Shown in pieces: positions 49,841-57,506 of a stretch of DNA of 64,000 bases. Position 1 is the stretch's first letter. Each line of letters opens with the position of its first letter. The stretch lies in contig NZ_JAXHGM010000001.1 of the NCBI RefSeq assembly GCF_034808145.1, positions 372,001-436,000 of the forward strand, read 5' to 3'. The position numbers and the translations under genes were made by a program. Origin of the DNA: Halorubellus sp034808145 (lineage in GTDB: Archaea > Halobacteriota > Halobacteria > Halobacteriales > Natrialbaceae). The notes beneath the pieces are model-generated. The model ran no database searches. It had not been told where the DNA came from and saw only the letters and a list, made by a program, of their open reading frames with translations.

Positions 49841-51511
49841 TCACATCGCGCCGCCCATGCCACCCATGCCGCCCATGCCGCCCATGCCGCCGGCGCCACC
49901 GGGGCCGTCGTCGTCGCCCTTGTCGGTGGAGAGGTCGCCGGCGGAGATGATGTCGTCGATTTTGAGCACGAGGTTCGCGGCCTCGGTGGCAGACGTGAGC
50001 GCCTGCTCCTTGGCGTGCGCGGGCTCGACGACGCCGGACTCGAACGTGTCCTCGACGTCGCCGCTGAAGACGTTCAGGCCCGCACGGTGGTCGCCGCTCT
50101 CGTGCGCGGAGCGGATTTTGACGAGCGTGTCGATGGAGTCGAGACCGGCGTTCTCCGCGAGGACGCGGGGAACGAGCTCGAGCGCGTCGGCGAACGCCTC
50201 GATGGCGAGCTGCTCGCGGCCACCGACGCTGCTCGCGTCGTCGCGCAGTCGGTTCGCGACCTCGACCTCGATGGCGCCACCGCCGGCGACGACGCGGCCG
50301 TCGCGGACGGTCGACGCGACGACGTCCAGCGCGTCCGTGACACCGCGTTCGAGCTCGTCGACGACGTGCTGCGTGGAGCCACGGAGCAGGAGCGTCACGC
50401 CGTGTGCGTCCTCGTCGCCCGTGACGTAGAACATCTCGTCGGCGTCGTCGCGCTCGACGTCGCCGTGCCCGAGGTCGGCCGCGGAGACGTCGTCAAGGTC
50501 GCTGACGACCGCCGCGTCGACGATCTCGGAGAGGAACTCCATGTCGGACTTCTTCACGCGACGGACGGCGAGGATGCCCTCCTTCGCGAGGTAGTGCTGG
50601 GCCATGTCGTCGATGCCCTTCTGGCAGAGGACGACGTCCGCGCCCGTGTCGACGATCTGGTCGACCTTCTGCTGGAGCTGGGCTTCCTCCTGCTCGATGA
50701 ACTGCTGGAGCTGGCTCGGGTCCGTGACGTTGACCTCGGTGTCGACGTTCGTCTCCTCGACCTCGACGGCCTCGTTGAGGAGGAGGACGTCCGCGTCACC
50801 GACGCTCTTGGGCATGTCGTCGTGGACGGGGTCCTTGTCGACGACCGCGCCCTTCAGGAGCGCGCTCTCGCTCGCGGAGCGACCCGTCTGCGTCTCGATG
50901 TTGAGGAAGTCCATGTCGACGAGCGTCTCGTCGGCGTCGGTGTCGACGGCGACCTGCCGGATGGCGTCGACGATGAGCTGGCCGAGGTGCTCCTTGTCGA
51001 GTTCCGCGCCCTTCCCGGTCATCGACGTCTCGGCGACCTTCTGGAGGAGCGCCTCGTCGTCGGGTTCGACGTCCTCGGCGATGTCGTCGACCTCCGCGCG
51101 GGCCTGCTGGCTCGCGAGGTGGAAGCCCTTGATGATGGCCGTCGGGTGGATGTCCTGCTCGAGGAGGTCCTGGGCGTTCTTGAGGAGCTCGCCCGCGACC
51201 GCGACGGCGGTCGTGGTGCCGTCACCGGCCTCGTCCTCCTGGGTCTCGGCGACCTCGATGATCATCTCGGCCGTCGGGTTGTCGATGTCCATCTCCTTGA
51301 GGATGGTGACGCCGTCGTTCGTGATGGTGACGTCGCCCATCGAGTCGACGAGCATCTTGTCCATCCCTTTCGGTCCGAGTGTGGAGCGCACGGCCTCCGC
51401 GACGGCGCGAGCCGCGGAGATGTTGTACTCCTGCGCGTCCTTGTCCTTGACGCGCTGGGATTCGTCGGACATTACGATCATGGGCTGGCCTTGGGCCATT
51501 CGCTGACTCAT
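49841..51511 (-). CDS. Thermosome (group II chaperonin) subunit
   Basis: 556 residues. Group II chaperonin that folds proteins in the cytosol in an ATP-driven double ring. RSTLGPKGMDKML, VTITNDGVTILKEMDIDNP, EAGDGTTTAVAVAGELL and VVAGGGAIEVEVANRL are the nucleotide-site signatures, and the C-terminus is a repeated GGM tail as in other haloarchaeal subunits. The start MSQRMAQGQPMIV at 51511 fits the family and a TATA box at 51541-51550; an in-frame ATG at 51523 is an alternative. The ring partner subunits must lie elsewhere. Confidence 0.95.
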   Translation of the reverse strand: MSQRMAQGQPMIVMSDESQRVKDKDAQEYNISAARAVAEAVRSTLGPKGMDKMLVDSMGDVTITNDGVTILKEMDIDNPTAEMIIEVAETQEDEAGDGTTTAVAVAGELLKNAQDLLEQDIHPTAIIKGFHLASQQARAEVDDIAEDVEPDDEALLQKVAETSMTGKGAELDKEHLGQLIVDAIRQVAVDTDADETLVDMDFLNIETQTGRSASESALLKGAVVDKDPVHDDMPKSVGDADVLLLNEAVEVEETNVDTEVNVTDPSQLQQFIEQEEAQLQQKVDQIVDTGADVVLCQKGIDDMAQHYLAKEGILAVRRVKKSDMEFLSEIVDAAVVSDLDDVSAADLGHGDVERDDADEMFYVTGDEDAHGVTLLLRGSTQHVVDELERGVTDALDVVASTVRDGRVVAGGGAIEVEVANRLRDDASSVGGREQLAIEAFADALELVPRVLAENAGLDSIDTLVKIRSAHESGDHRAGLNVFSGDVEDTFESGVVEPAHAKEQALTSATEAANLVLKIDDIISAGDLSTDKGDDDGPGGAGGMGGMGGMGGMGGAM

Positions 51512-51540
51512 AGTCACTCGCATCTATGAATGTGATTCGT

Positions 51541-51550
51541 AATAAAGGTG
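51541..51550 (-). promoter_or_regulatory. TATA box of the thermosome gene
   Basis: On the minus strand this reads CACCTTTATT, 30-39 bases before the ATG at 51511, so the transcript would begin a few bases before that codon. The 300 bases beyond it, up to the phoD remnant, hold no other gene; A+T-rich sequence at 51804-51827 (ATATATAAAAATACTTATAC) looks like a TATA element toward phoD. Confidence 0.6.
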
Positions 51551-51857
51551 CACCATATGATATCCGTCATAAAATCTGCTGGTCGTGCTGTGCGTCCGAA
51601 AAACGCAGTACGCGGCCGGGTATAGCGACTGAGTATGTTGGGTGTTACCAAGCTCCGCGACGCGCCGTGCCCGGCTCGAACCTGGGGTTTAAGTACCGCT
51701 GTTCGCGGCGCGTCGAGCACGTCAAGACGCGTCGGGCTCCCCGTCAGTGGATTAAATGTTTCCACTACATATCGATCTGAAACGACGACCATGATACGTA
51801 CTCAAATATATAAAAATACTTATACTTACTTGTTCCAGTCGGCTGCCAGCTCGAACG

Positions 51858-52572
51858 ATGCCAGAGCATCCCCCGACAGCCGACGACTCGACAGCCGACC
51901 ACGACAGCACCGACGGAAGTGACCACGACACGCACTCGGGAACCGATGGCGCCAGCCGCCGTGGCTTCCTCGGGTCCGTCGCGAGCGCCGGCGTCGGTGG
52001 CGGTCTCGCGGCCGTCCTCGGCGGCCGAGAACTCGCACGACCCGTCGCCGCCAGCGAGATCGACGACGCTCGCGGCACGCTCGACGTCGACCCGGCCGCC
52101 TCCGGACGCTGCCGCCAGCTGCCGCCAGCCCGGACTCCGTCTCGTTCGCGGTCGTGACGTGCCAGGGCTACCAGAACGGCTACTACGGCGCGTTCCATCA
52201 CATCGCGCGGGAGGACGTCGACTACGTCGTCCACATGGGCGACCTCATCTACGAATCCGCCGACGGTGCGTACATCAGTCCGAACGGCGAGGTCCCCGAG
52301 GACCGCGAGCTCACGCTGCCGAGCGGCGCGGACCTCGCGGAGTCCATCGAGGACTTCCGGTACCTCTACAACCAGTACAAGCGGGACGACCGCTTCCAGG
52401 AGACGCTCGAACGGCACACGCTCATCGCGGGCTGGGACGACCACGAGATTGTACACGTCCTGGGGCGTCGACATCGAGGAGAACAGTCGGGACGCCGACC
52501 GCGAGAAACTCGCCGAGTTCACCACGCCCGACGGCGAGGTGAGCCTCGTCGGACACTACGAGAAGCAACTGA
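51858..52572 (+). pseudogene. phoD: Alkaline phosphatase D remnant
   Basis: Three pieces of a PhoD gene lie in order but in different frames. Piece 1 (51858 to about 52100) has a Tat signal (SRRGFLGSVASAGVGGGLAAV). Piece 2 (about 52125-52450) reads PDSVSFAVVTCQGYQNGYYG, HMGDLIYES and LIAGWDDHEI, including metal-binding Asp. Piece 3 (about 52450-52570) reads YTSWGVDIEENSRDADREKL, a C-terminal segment in other PhoD proteins. Most of the middle, with several metal ligands, is gone. The gene keeps a good A+T-rich promoter. Hairpin repeats follow at once. Confidence 0.75.
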
Positions 52573-52574
52573 CC

Positions 52575-52712
52575 GCACGAGCATACGCCGGCCGCCAGGC
52601 CGGCGTTTCCGCGGAACTGTTGGTACGAGCATACGCCGGCCGCCAGGCCGGCGTTTCTGTGGTGGTGTTGGTACGAGCATACGCTGGCTGCCAGGCCGGC
52701 GTTTCCGGAGGA
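52575..52712. repeat. Hairpin-repeat cluster 2 (3 units, 48-bp period)
   Basis: Three units of the same family as at 46359-46480. Stems: 52585-52592/52599-52606, 52633-52640/52647-52654 and 52681-52688/52695-52702. The first two have perfect ACGCCGGC-CGCCAG-GCCGGCGT; the third has ACGCTGGC-TGCCAG, still pairing through a G-T. Each is preceded by ACGAGCAT and followed by TTTCC or TTTCT. The cluster sits between the phoD remnant and the SRAP gene. Confidence 0.88.
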
Positions 52713-52716
52713 GGGG

Positions 52717-53499
52717 TCAGCCGTCGACGGCGTCGAGGAGCCCCGGCGATTCGTTCGCGGGGTCGTTGACGGCGGTGGAGACCGGGTACGAGCGCATCGT
52801 GCCGTCGTACGGTTCGAGGAGTGCGGCGGCGTCGTCGGGGTCGCCATGGAGCCACGTCGCCTCGTCGTCGGGGTGGAGGACGACGGCCATCCGGTGGTGG
52901 AGGTCGGCGACGGCGTCGTTCGGGTCCGTGGTGAGGACGGTGAAGGACTCGACGCGTCGCCGGCGGTCGTCGTCGTCGCCGTCGGCGCCGAACGCCGCGA
53001 GACTGGACTGTGCGACCTCGCCCTCCCAGACCTCGTGGAGGCCCGCCATCGCGAACACCGACTCGTCGTCGAGGGTCACGCGATACGGCTGTTTCCCGCC
53101 GCCGCGGTCGGTCCACTCGTAGAACCCGTCCGCGGGAACGAGACACCGTCGGCGTGCGAACGCCTCGCGGAACGACCGCTTCTCGCGGACCGTCTCCGAC
53201 CGCGCGTTGATCGGGTGGTTCGCGTCGTCGGGTTCGTCCACCCACGACGGCACCAGCCCCCACTCGTGGAACGCGAGCTCGCGGTCGCGGGCCGGAGACG
53301 TCGGCGCGTCGGTGGCGACGCTCGACGTCGACGAGCCGGTCTGCGCGTGCTCGTCGTCGACGTCGACGCTCGTCCTGATGACCGGGAGGGACTGTCGGGG
53401 CGCCGCGTTGTACCGCGGCTCGTAGCGCTCCGGGACGTCCACGCCGAACCGCTCCGCGAGGTCCCCGGCGTCGACCGTCAGCGTGTATCGACCACACAT
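52717..53499 (-). CDS. SRAP domain protein (HMCES/YedK type)
   Basis: 260 residues. Cys2, exposed after Met removal, is the nucleophile that crosslinks to abasic sites in single-stranded DNA; the start MCGRYTL is diagnostic. Other active-site elements are YNAAPRQSLPVI, WGLVPSW, NARSET, CLVPADGFYEW and the His in LHHRMAVVL. A short Asp/Ser/Thr-rich insert (about 45-75) is specific to this protein. It protects single-stranded DNA with abasic sites (family knowledge). Confidence 0.93.
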   Translation of the reverse strand: MCGRYTLTVDAGDLAERFGVDVPERYEPRYNAAPRQSLPVIRTSVDVDDEHAQTGSSTSSVATDAPTSPARDRELAFHEWGLVPSWVDEPDDANHPINARSETVREKRSFREAFARRRCLVPADGFYEWTDRGGGKQPYRVTLDDESVFAMAGLHEVWEGEVAQSSLAAFGADGDDDDRRRRVESFTVLTTDPNDAVADLHHRMAVVLHPDDEATWLHGDPDDAAALLEPYDGTMRSYPVSTAVNDPANESPGLLDAVDG

Positions 53500-53612
53500 A
53501 CCCGGTCGTAGGGCCGGCGGGCGCTTAGTCGCACCGTCGCCGGCAGTCGGTCACGCACCGCGACTGTCCCCTGGTAGCGTACGGTCAGGCGCCGCGCCAC
53601 GGAGCGTGTCCG

Positions 53613-55031
53613 TCAGCGCGCCGCGTGACCGCGAGACGGCGCGGTCGTCCGATAGATGCGCTCGACGTCGCCGGCGTCGAGCGCGGCGTCGTAGAACCGG
53701 ACGTCGGCGAGCTGTCCCTCGAAGTCCGGCGTGTGAACGCCCTGATCGCGGTCGACGTAGTGGTACCCTATCGCCGCGCCGATGTCGTCGAGGGCGACCG
53801 GATACGCGTCGACGGTCTCCGCGACGACCTCGCCGTCCAGGTAGAGCGTCCCCGTCTCGCCGTCGGCGACGTACGCGACGTGCTGCCAGGCGTCCACCGT
53901 CAGCTCCGCCACCGGGAGCCCGGCCTCGGCGCGTCGACGCTCATCGTCGCGGTCGTACAGCGTCCCGAAGAACCGCCTGTGGCGGAGCGCGAGCGAGAGC
54001 TCGTCCCACTTCACGACGACCTGCCACGTCGAGAGCGAGCCGGTCGGCCGCAGCCAGCACGCGACCGTCGCCGCGCCGGTCGCGCCGAACGCGGGCGTCC
54101 GCAGTCGCTCGCCGTCGACGGCGTACCCCGCACCGAGCAGCGACTCGCTCACCGGCTCGCCGCCATCGAGGTCGGCCGGCGTGGTCGCGGCCGCGGCACG
54201 GTCGCCGAGAACCGGACCGGACCCGTCCACGCCCGCGAACGACGACGACTCCGGGAGGTCGCGGACGTCCGCCGTCCGGTCCGTCGCTCTCGCCGTACAC
54301 GCCTCGACGCAACCGTCGGCCCACGCGAGCGCCGCGTCCGTCTCGTTCCGAAGGACGGCGTGCGGCCGACCGTCGTCGTACACGAGCAGCTGCGCGACTC
54401 GATGCGTGCCGAGGTCGCTCACGAACAGCGCGAACTCGGGGACGGCAGCGGTCCCGACGGTCGCGCCGCCGTCAACGACGATCCCGTGCAACCACCCCGA
54501 GTACGATGCCGCGAGGGCGTCGAACAACGCCTCCGAACACACCAACTCGACGGTCGTGTCGCCCTCGACCGCCTGTGCGTACAGGACCTCCAGATGCTCG
54601 ACGCTCGAGACGTCCGGGACGACCGCGCGAACGGACGACGCACGCTCGAACGCCGCACGAACACCGGCACGCACGTCGAACCCCGCGACGTCACCGACGA
54701 GCGCACGGTCCGCGCCCCGAAGGAAGTCCACGGACAACGGCGACTCCTTCCACAACGGCTCCAGCGCCGCCGCCGCCCGCTCCAGCGCCGTCGCCGACCG
54801 CTCGCACTCCTGCACGACATCGAGCGCCAACACGCCGGTCACCGTCGTCTCGAACTCGCCGTTCACCCGCCGGATCAACCCCTTCGACGCCAACTCCCTC
54901 GTCGCACGGTCGACCGTCGACCGCGACGACCCCACGCGCTCCACGAGCACCCGCTTGTCGAACGGCCCATCGCGCAACAGATCCAGAACGTCCGCCCGCC
55001 GCTTCACCACTTCAAATACCGACTCCTCCAT
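53613..55031 (-). CDS. Winged-helix regulator fused to a LamG-type domain
   Basis: 472 residues. Residues 1-95 are a winged helix (VLDLLRDGPFDKRVLVERVGSSRSTVDRATRELASKGLIRRVNG), residues about 95-260 a sensor resembling DUF1724-type archaeal regulators (PLWKESPLSVDFLRGADRAL). From about 300 to the end comes a concanavalin-like LamG fold: GATGAATVACWLRPTG, WQHVAYVADGETGTLYLDGEVVA and LADVRFYDAALDAGDVERIY. There is no signal peptide, so LamG would be inside the cell. It may bind a glycan-like ligand or protein. The upstream region has a C-rich repeat. Confidence 0.8.
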   Translation of the reverse strand: MEESVFEVVKRRADVLDLLRDGPFDKRVLVERVGSSRSTVDRATRELASKGLIRRVNGEFETTVTGVLALDVVQECERSATALERAAAALEPLWKESPLSVDFLRGADRALVGDVAGFDVRAGVRAAFERASSVRAVVPDVSSVEHLEVLYAQAVEGDTTVELVCSEALFDALAASYSGWLHGIVVDGGATVGTAAVPEFALFVSDLGTHRVAQLLVYDDGRPHAVLRNETDAALAWADGCVEACTARATDRTADVRDLPESSSFAGVDGSGPVLGDRAAAATTPADLDGGEPVSESLLGAGYAVDGERLRTPAFGATGAATVACWLRPTGSLSTWQVVVKWDELSLALRHRRFFGTLYDRDDERRRAEAGLPVAELTVDAWQHVAYVADGETGTLYLDGEVVAETVDAYPVALDDIGAAIGYHYVDRDQGVHTPDFEGQLADVRFYDAALDAGDVERIYRTTAPSRGHAAR

Positions 55032-55382
55032 CGATTACCCTCATCGAACACGTGGAGGGAGATAGCCCTATCGGCTACTGGCCCACACGACCACCCGCCC
55101 CCAGTCTCACCCGCACCTACCTACCCACCCACCTCCTCACCTACCCACCTACCTACCCACCCATTCCCATACATCGCCCCACGCTCGAACGACTCGCTCG
55201 TCGCTACCGCTCCTCGGTCGTGTTACGTCGCGAAGAACGTCAGGACGGGGATTTGAACCGAGATGAGACATGCTCGCTCACGTTCGTTCGCTGCGCGCGA
55301 CTGGCCGGGTTCAAACCCGTCGTTCGGTTTCCCTCGCCGACGGACTCCTCGCTACGCTCGTCGTCTGAGTCAGCGGGAGAAA
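55032..55382. other. Intergenic region: C-rich repeat and tRNA fragments
   Basis: 351 bases. CCTACCCACC-type repeats fill about 55105-55170, giving a G-rich minus strand (GGGTAGGTAGG) that could form G-quadruplexes just before the winged-helix gene. At 55238-55259 there is a copy of the 3' end of the neighbouring tRNA-Ser. CCGGGTTCAAACCCG near 55303-55317 also resembles a tRNA T-arm. No gene is seen. Confidence 0.6.
55238..55259 (-). repeat. tRNA-Ser 3'-end fragment
   Basis: Read on the plus strand, CGTCAGGACGGGGATTTGAACC matches 20 of 22 bases of the tRNA-Ser 3' end at 55383-55404 in the same orientation. It covers the acceptor 3' strand and half of the T-arm, the part commonly used as an attachment site by integrating elements. 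Confidence 0.6.
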
Positions 55383-55464
55383 CGCCAGGACAGGGATTTG
55401 AACCCTGAATCCCATACGGGAACACGCTTTCCAGGCGTGCGCCTTACCGTTCGGCCATCCTGGC
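55383..55464 (-). tRNA. tRNA-Ser(GGA)
   Basis: 82 bases on the minus strand. The acceptor arms GCCAGGA and TCCTGGC pair, with discriminator G. The D-loop region GGCCGAACGGTAAGGC, an anticodon stem-loop with GGA (CTGGAAA), a long variable arm (TTCCCGTATGGGA), and the T-arm CAGGGTTCAAATCCCTG are all present. The long variable arm and anticodon assign it to serine, codons UCC/UCU. CCA is not encoded. Confidence 0.96.
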
Positions 55465-55533
55465 TCCGTTCGACGATACCGGACTCGGTAATTTAAGGGC
55501 TTTGTTTCGTCTTCGGGCGGTTCCAGCGCCGGC

Positions 55534-55737
55534 TTACGGTCGCTGCGACCCGAACCGTCGTTCGCCGACGTACGTCGTGGCGGTCGCGACCACGCCGACG
55601 ACGACCGCGATGCCGACGGCGGGCAGGATGCCGACGCCGTCGTTTCCGAGGAGCACGTACCCCTGGTGGAGGACGAGGAAGGCGAGTGCGCCGACGACCC
55701 CCCAGAGGGCCGCTGACTTCGCGGCCGCTGTCGCCAT
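55534..55737 (-). CDS. Small two-helix membrane protein
   Basis: 67 residues from the ATG at 55737. Two hydrophobic segments (about 8-28 and 36-58) enclose a short loop, with a basic end (GERRFGSQRP). Its ATG overlaps the TGA of ridA (TGATG), so it is translationally coupled to that gene. The family is not recognised. Confidence 0.65.
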   Translation of the reverse strand: MATAAAKSAALWGVVGALAFLVLHQGYVLLGNDGVGILPAVGIAVVVGVVATATTYVGERRFGSQRP

Positions 55738-56114
55738 CACTCGGAGGCGATGACCTCGATCTCGACGCCGACGCCCTTCGGGAGTGCGCCGGCCTGGACG
55801 GCCGAGCGCGCGGGCGGATTGTCGACGAAGTACTCTTTGTACGTCGCGTTCATCTCGTCGAAGTCGTCGATGTCCGCGAGGAACACGGTCGCCTTCAGGA
55901 CGTCCTCCATCGTGAGGCCCTCCTCTTCGAGGATGCCCTGGACGTTCTCGAGGCTCTGGCGGGTCTGGGTGGCGATGTCCTCGTCGTCGAGGAGTTCGCC
56001 GTCGGGCGTCATCGGTATCTGGCCGGCGGTGAACACGAGGTCGCCGTTCGTGGTCGCCTGACTGTACGCGCCGACCGCTTCGGGTGCGTCGTCCGTGCTG
56101 ATGATGCGCTTCAT
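55737..56114 (-). CDS. ridA: RidA family enamine/imine deaminase
   Basis: 125 residues. RidA hydrolyses reactive enamines and imines formed by PLP enzymes. DDAPEAVGAYSQAT, VFTAGQIPMTP, QTRQSLENVQGILEEEGL, the catalytic Arg in PPARSAVQ and the final LPKGVGVEIEVIA match the family. The protein is expected to be a cytosolic trimer. The ATG at 56114 is used. A small membrane-protein gene overlaps its end. Confidence 0.95.
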   Translation of the reverse strand: MKRIISTDDAPEAVGAYSQATTNGDLVFTAGQIPMTPDGELLDDEDIATQTRQSLENVQGILEEEGLTMEDVLKATVFLADIDDFDEMNATYKEYFVDNPPARSAVQAGALPKGVGVEIEVIASE

Positions 56115-56204
56115 ACCCGGGTCGTCTCGCGGACGGCTCTTAAACCCTGCCGGGTCGTCGCCGGTTCCGGCCTCCTTTTGCGTCCGGCGGGTCGACGGGC
56201 GTCC

Positions 56205-57152
56205 ATGGATCGTCGTCGCGCGTTCGCCGGTGCGTTCGCGGTCGCGGTCGGTGGGGCGCTCGCCGCGCTCGGTCGCGGTCGGGTCGCGTCGGCGGGCGTC
56301 GACGACGTCCCGCTGGCTCGCGTCCGTTCGCGGGGTCGCGTCGGCGCGACCTTCCACGAGCGGTCGGGGCTCGCGGGCGACCGCGTCGTCGGTGAGATGG
56401 ACGACCTGGACGCGTTCGCTCGCGAGGACCTCGATACGTCGCGGGTCGCGCCCGCGGTCCGGCGGTTCTACGAGCGCACGAGCGAGTACCGGATGACCGT
56501 CGCCGCCGCGTGGCATCGCCCGTTCCGGACGGGCGCCGCGCTCGCCGCGCCAGTCACGACCGCCGTCGAGCAGCTGAACCTCCCTGGACCGCGCGACTCG
56601 GACCGTGTGCGTGTCGTCGAGAACGACCTGTACGCGCTCGACCGCGACGCCGCGGCCGCTGCGGGCGTCGTCGACCCGCGCGAGGACGCGCGGTTCTGGG
56701 TTCGCACGGACGTCGACACCGGCGAGGCGGTGTTCGTCGCGCTCTACGGGTCGCACGTCCACGACGACCGGCGGTACGTGAACATCGCCGTGCCGCTCCC
56801 CGGCGGGACGCTCTCGACCGTCCTCGAACTGCGAGCGCTCCCGCTCGCCGACCGCGACGACACCGGGGTCGACCTGCGGACGCGCACGCCCGGCCACCCC
56901 GGGCTGTTCTGGTCGACCGCGAGCGCGGACTACCAGCTCCCGGTTCAGCAGCGGTTCCGCGTGTGGCCCGCCGACGCCGAACCCGGAGTCGAGGCGGGCG
57001 ACGCACCGGGGGTCGACGTCGCGAGCGCGCTCCCCGCCGACCGCGGCTTCGACGACTGGCGGACGGACGCGGTCGTCGCCACTCACGAGATGTGGCTGTC
57101 CGACCGCAGGTTCCTCACCGTCCGGTACGGCGCGGCGAGACGCGGGGATTGA
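56205..57152 (+). CDS. Secreted or anchored haloarchaeal protein, function unknown
   Basis: 315 residues. The N-terminus (MDRRRAFAGAFAVAVGGALAAL) looks like a Tat signal with a short hydrophobic core and no lipobox. The mature part has no recognised domain; it alternates charged helices and strands (RFWVRTDVDTGEAVFVALYGSHVHDDRRYVNIAVPLP). The C-terminus ends with a strand-rich stretch. It is divergent from ridA. Confidence 0.65.
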   Translation: MDRRRAFAGAFAVAVGGALAALGRGRVASAGVDDVPLARVRSRGRVGATFHERSGLAGDRVVGEMDDLDAFAREDLDTSRVAPAVRRFYERTSEYRMTVAAAWHRPFRTGAALAAPVTTAVEQLNLPGPRDSDRVRVVENDLYALDRDAAAAAGVVDPREDARFWVRTDVDTGEAVFVALYGSHVHDDRRYVNIAVPLPGGTLSTVLELRALPLADRDDTGVDLRTRTPGHPGLFWSTASADYQLPVQQRFRVWPADAEPGVEAGDAPGVDVASALPADRGFDDWRTDAVVATHEMWLSDRRFLTVRYGAARRGD

Positions 57153-57178
57153 TAGCCTTCGACGGCCTTGGTCCGCAC

Positions 57179-57397
57179 ATGGCGAAGTCGTCTGCGGACG
57201 CCCCCGGCGAATCCGGGCGGTCGCCGCTCGCCCGGGTTCGCGCCGCGAAGGCCGAACGCGCCGACGAGCGACTGCTCACCGGCCCGAAGCTCATCCTGTT
57301 CGGCATCCACGTCAGCCTCGTCGGCGGCGTCGTCCCCGAACTCTGGCCGCTCGTCGTCGTCGGACTCGCGATCAGCGTCGTCGGGTTGACGCGGTGA
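57179..57397 (+). CDS. Small membrane protein
   Basis: 72 residues. A charged first half (ADAPGESGRSPLARVRAAKAERADERL) precedes two short hydrophobic segments (about 38-52 and 55-70) ending AISVVGLTR. It starts at the ATG at 57179, 27 bases after the preceding stop, so the two are probably cotranscribed. The family is not recognised. The following 109 bases contain repeated GGGACACTCGACTC. Confidence 0.6.
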   Translation: MAKSSADAPGESGRSPLARVRAAKAERADERLLTGPKLILFGIHVSLVGGVVPELWPLVVVGLAISVVGLTR

Positions 57398-57506
57398 CTC
57401 GACGGGACACTCGACTCGACGACTCGGCGACTCGATGGGACACTCGACTCCTTCGGGCGGCGTTCGAACGCGTGGCGTTTTGTGACCGCACGCCCAACTC
57501 GCGTCC

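Noticed and set aside
52266..52769. A distinct protein spanning the hairpin repeats (repeated AYAGRQAGVS)
   Set aside because: The apparent peptide repeat is simply translation of the hairpin units behind the broken phoD; no start site or promoter supports it.
55228..55330. A second tRNA gene near tRNA-Ser
   Set aside because: Only the 3' acceptor and T-arm part is present; no D-arm or anticodon arm can be formed.
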